Shown: piece after piece, positions 19,580-21,464 of the stretch
Layout: the number at the start of each line of letters is the position of its first letter
Numbering within the stretch: the stretch's first letter is position 1
NCBI GenBank assembly: GCA_009801015.1
Contig: VHZZ01000029.1
Span: forward strand, 83,912 to 105,375
Direction of reading: 5' to 3'
Length of the DNA: 21,464 nt
Source of the DNA: Silene noctiflora
Lineage: Eukaryota > Streptophyta > Magnoliopsida > Caryophyllales > Caryophyllaceae
The notes under the pieces: model-generated
The model's database searches: none
What the model saw: the letters and a program-made list of their open reading frames with translations, nothing else
Told to the model about the DNA's origin: nothing
Program-made: the position numbers and the translations under genes

Positions 19580-20006
19580 TGAATACCTACTCGTCTGTCG
19601 TATAATTTTTGTGCATGCACGCGGAGAATTCTCTTGACTTTTTCTCTAATCTTGTTAAGAAATGTTCGGTATAATTTCTACCAACTAATAAATTATTATT
19701 TTTATTATCGTTAATGGTTGAATTTGGACTATCAGTTTCAAAGAAATTTTTGTGTAACTTCTAAGAAAAACTCAATTTTTGAACTGCCAACCTACTACTC
19801 ATTTCCTCTGGTAATTGACTCGGTCTTCGCCGAGTCTCTATTTAAAATAAACTAAAAATGGATTCACGTAGGTTTGGATAATCGGATCCTAAGAACCGAG
19901 AATTGGGTGACAATTTGCGTGAAGGAGACGCGCCCGGGGAGGTGGCGTGTTTCACATATCTTGTTATGCTTTGTTAATATTTTCGGAATACTTCGTGACA
20001 CATGAA
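19580..20006. other. Intergenic DNA between the exon copy and the Helitron
   Basis: No gene is seen. A perfect seven-base-pair hairpin GACTCGG TCTTCG CCGAGTC occurs at 19817-19836. GGAGACGCGCCCGGGGAGGT near 19923 is a small GC-rich island. TTCTCTAATCTTGTTAAGAAA near 19642 faintly resembles the parent RING gene's 3' flank near 12555. Confidence 0.4.
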
Positions 20007-20349
20007 TCTACATTATATAAAAGCTAAGTCTTTTTAAGACTTATAAAGAAACTTTTGACCCCACCACTATTTATACGATCACTTACATAAATTTTGATCA
20101 ATTAATTTCTTAAAGAATTAACCAACATAAACAAATATAGGTCTAAAAGACCTCGCAAAAAAAATTTAAATTTGAAATTTTTTAAAAATCGACAAAAAAA
20201 AATACCATAATAATTGTACTGATTTTTTTAACATAAAAAAAGTCAACTTTGTATATTGATAAAAATAAAAATAATTAAAATCGAAAAAAAAAATCACCAA
20301 AATATTTTAAAAACAACCCGTTCATTTTTATGCATGGGTCTAAAACTAG
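20007..20349 (+). mobile_element. Complete non-autonomous Helitron, 343 bp
   Basis: It starts TCTACATTATATAAAAGC after an A (20006) and ends CTAG (20346-20349) before a T (20350), fitting insertion between A and T. A hairpin CCCGTTCAT TTTT ATGCATGGG (20317-20338; eight of nine pairs form, one of them G-T) sits seven bases before CTAG. All structural hallmarks of a Helitron are present and there is no coding capacity or terminal inverted repeat. It lies about 470 bp upstream of the RABA1 start codon, so it could affect that promoter. Confidence 0.75.
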
Positions 20350-21038
<689 letters not shown>

Positions 21039-21337
21039 TAGTAATTCAATGTTTTTTTTATTAGTTTTATTGATTTTGGTTGAAATTTGAGAATTTTTGT
21101 GCATTTTTAGGGATTTTGACTTGTTTGACTATTTTTTGAAATGTTTATAGTTATTTTTGTAAATGATGTTGATGAATTTGAAGTGTTCTTTACGGTTTTG
21201 CCGCGGTTGATCGATGATTTTTGTGTGTTCGAGGAAATGTGATGAATTTTTGTATATTTGAATTTTGAGGTGTGTAATTGCTGTGAATTATGTGCTCTGA
21301 ATTTGCGAGTCGACGAGAGGTTTGACCTATCCATCTT

Positions 21338-21464
21338 GATGTTCGTGTTTGTTTTAACTGCCAGCTGAGAGTAGACGGGAGAGATTTTATCAGTAGCTGT
21401 AGATGTTTGTGTTTGTTTTGACTGCGAGTTTAGAGTCGAAATTTTATCTGTAGCTGTAGATGTT
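21338..21464 (+). repeat. Imperfect tandem repeat in RABA1 intron 1
   Basis: Units start GATGTTCGTGTTTGTTTT at 21338 and GATGTTTGTGTTTGTTTT at 21402, and a third GATGTT begins at 21459 and is cut by the window edge. The first unit is 64 bp, the second 57 bp; both end ATCTGTAGCTGTA or ATCAGTAGCTGTA. The total copy number is unknown because the array runs off the edge. Confidence 0.75.

Noticed and set aside
19419-19637. 72-codon frame containing a RING-like stretch, as an expressed gene
   Set aside because: It holds only half a RING finger, lacks one needed cysteine and has lost the parent stop codon; it is a fragment of the 12.1 kb exon.

Overview
This is a nuclear plant genome window. The evidence is spliced genes with GT-AG introns, AT-rich intergenic DNA, Stowaway and Mutator-type MITEs, Helitron ends and four genes of plant families. 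Gene structure and protein similarity recalled from memory point to a eudicot. The MITE flavour (CTCCCTCC ends, TGAGACGGT ends) loosely suggests Caryophyllales, but that is a weak inference.

The first 6.8 kb is a transposon graveyard. It holds a three-unit degenerate tandem repeat (1-1360), several Helitron 3' ends (1548/1616, 1939, 3336, and 4806 on the minus strand), one of them tandemly duplicated, a GC-rich long inverted repeat (2166-2382), several MITE-like inverted-repeat elements (3641-4184), tandem and palindromic repeats (4400-5290) and a decayed L1-type LINE on the minus strand (about 5740-6290). I see no host gene here.

From about 6.88 kb to the end the window is gene-bearing. (1) A RING-H2 E3 ubiquitin ligase of the MBR2/HIP1/ZFP1 type, plus strand, five coding exons at 8971-12219 and a probable intron-containing 5'UTR starting near 6880. 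(2) A sorting nexin 2 gene (PX plus BAR), plus strand, five exons at 14073-17870. (3) A single-exon PRA1 family (prenylated Rab acceptor) gene, minus strand, 18496-19116. (4) The first exon of a RABA1 (Rab11-like) small GTPase, plus strand, 20820-21037, running off the right edge. SNX2, PRA1 and RABA1 all act in endosome/TGN membrane traffic; PRA1 and RABA1 are divergently arranged and PRA1 proteins are Rab-interacting as a family, so the cluster deserves a synteny check.

Notable inserts between genes are: a 446-bp foldback element with a 9-bp target duplication (12879-13324); a 178-bp Stowaway MITE in SNX2 intron 3; an 88-bp diverged copy of the RING ligase's last exon near 19.45 kb, about 7.3 kb from its parent; and a structurally complete 343-bp non-autonomous Helitron (20007-20349) just upstream of RABA1. 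I found no tRNA, rRNA or CRISPR array. No clear novel multi-gene system is visible; the most interesting signals are the Helitron termini, the foldback element and the exon duplication.
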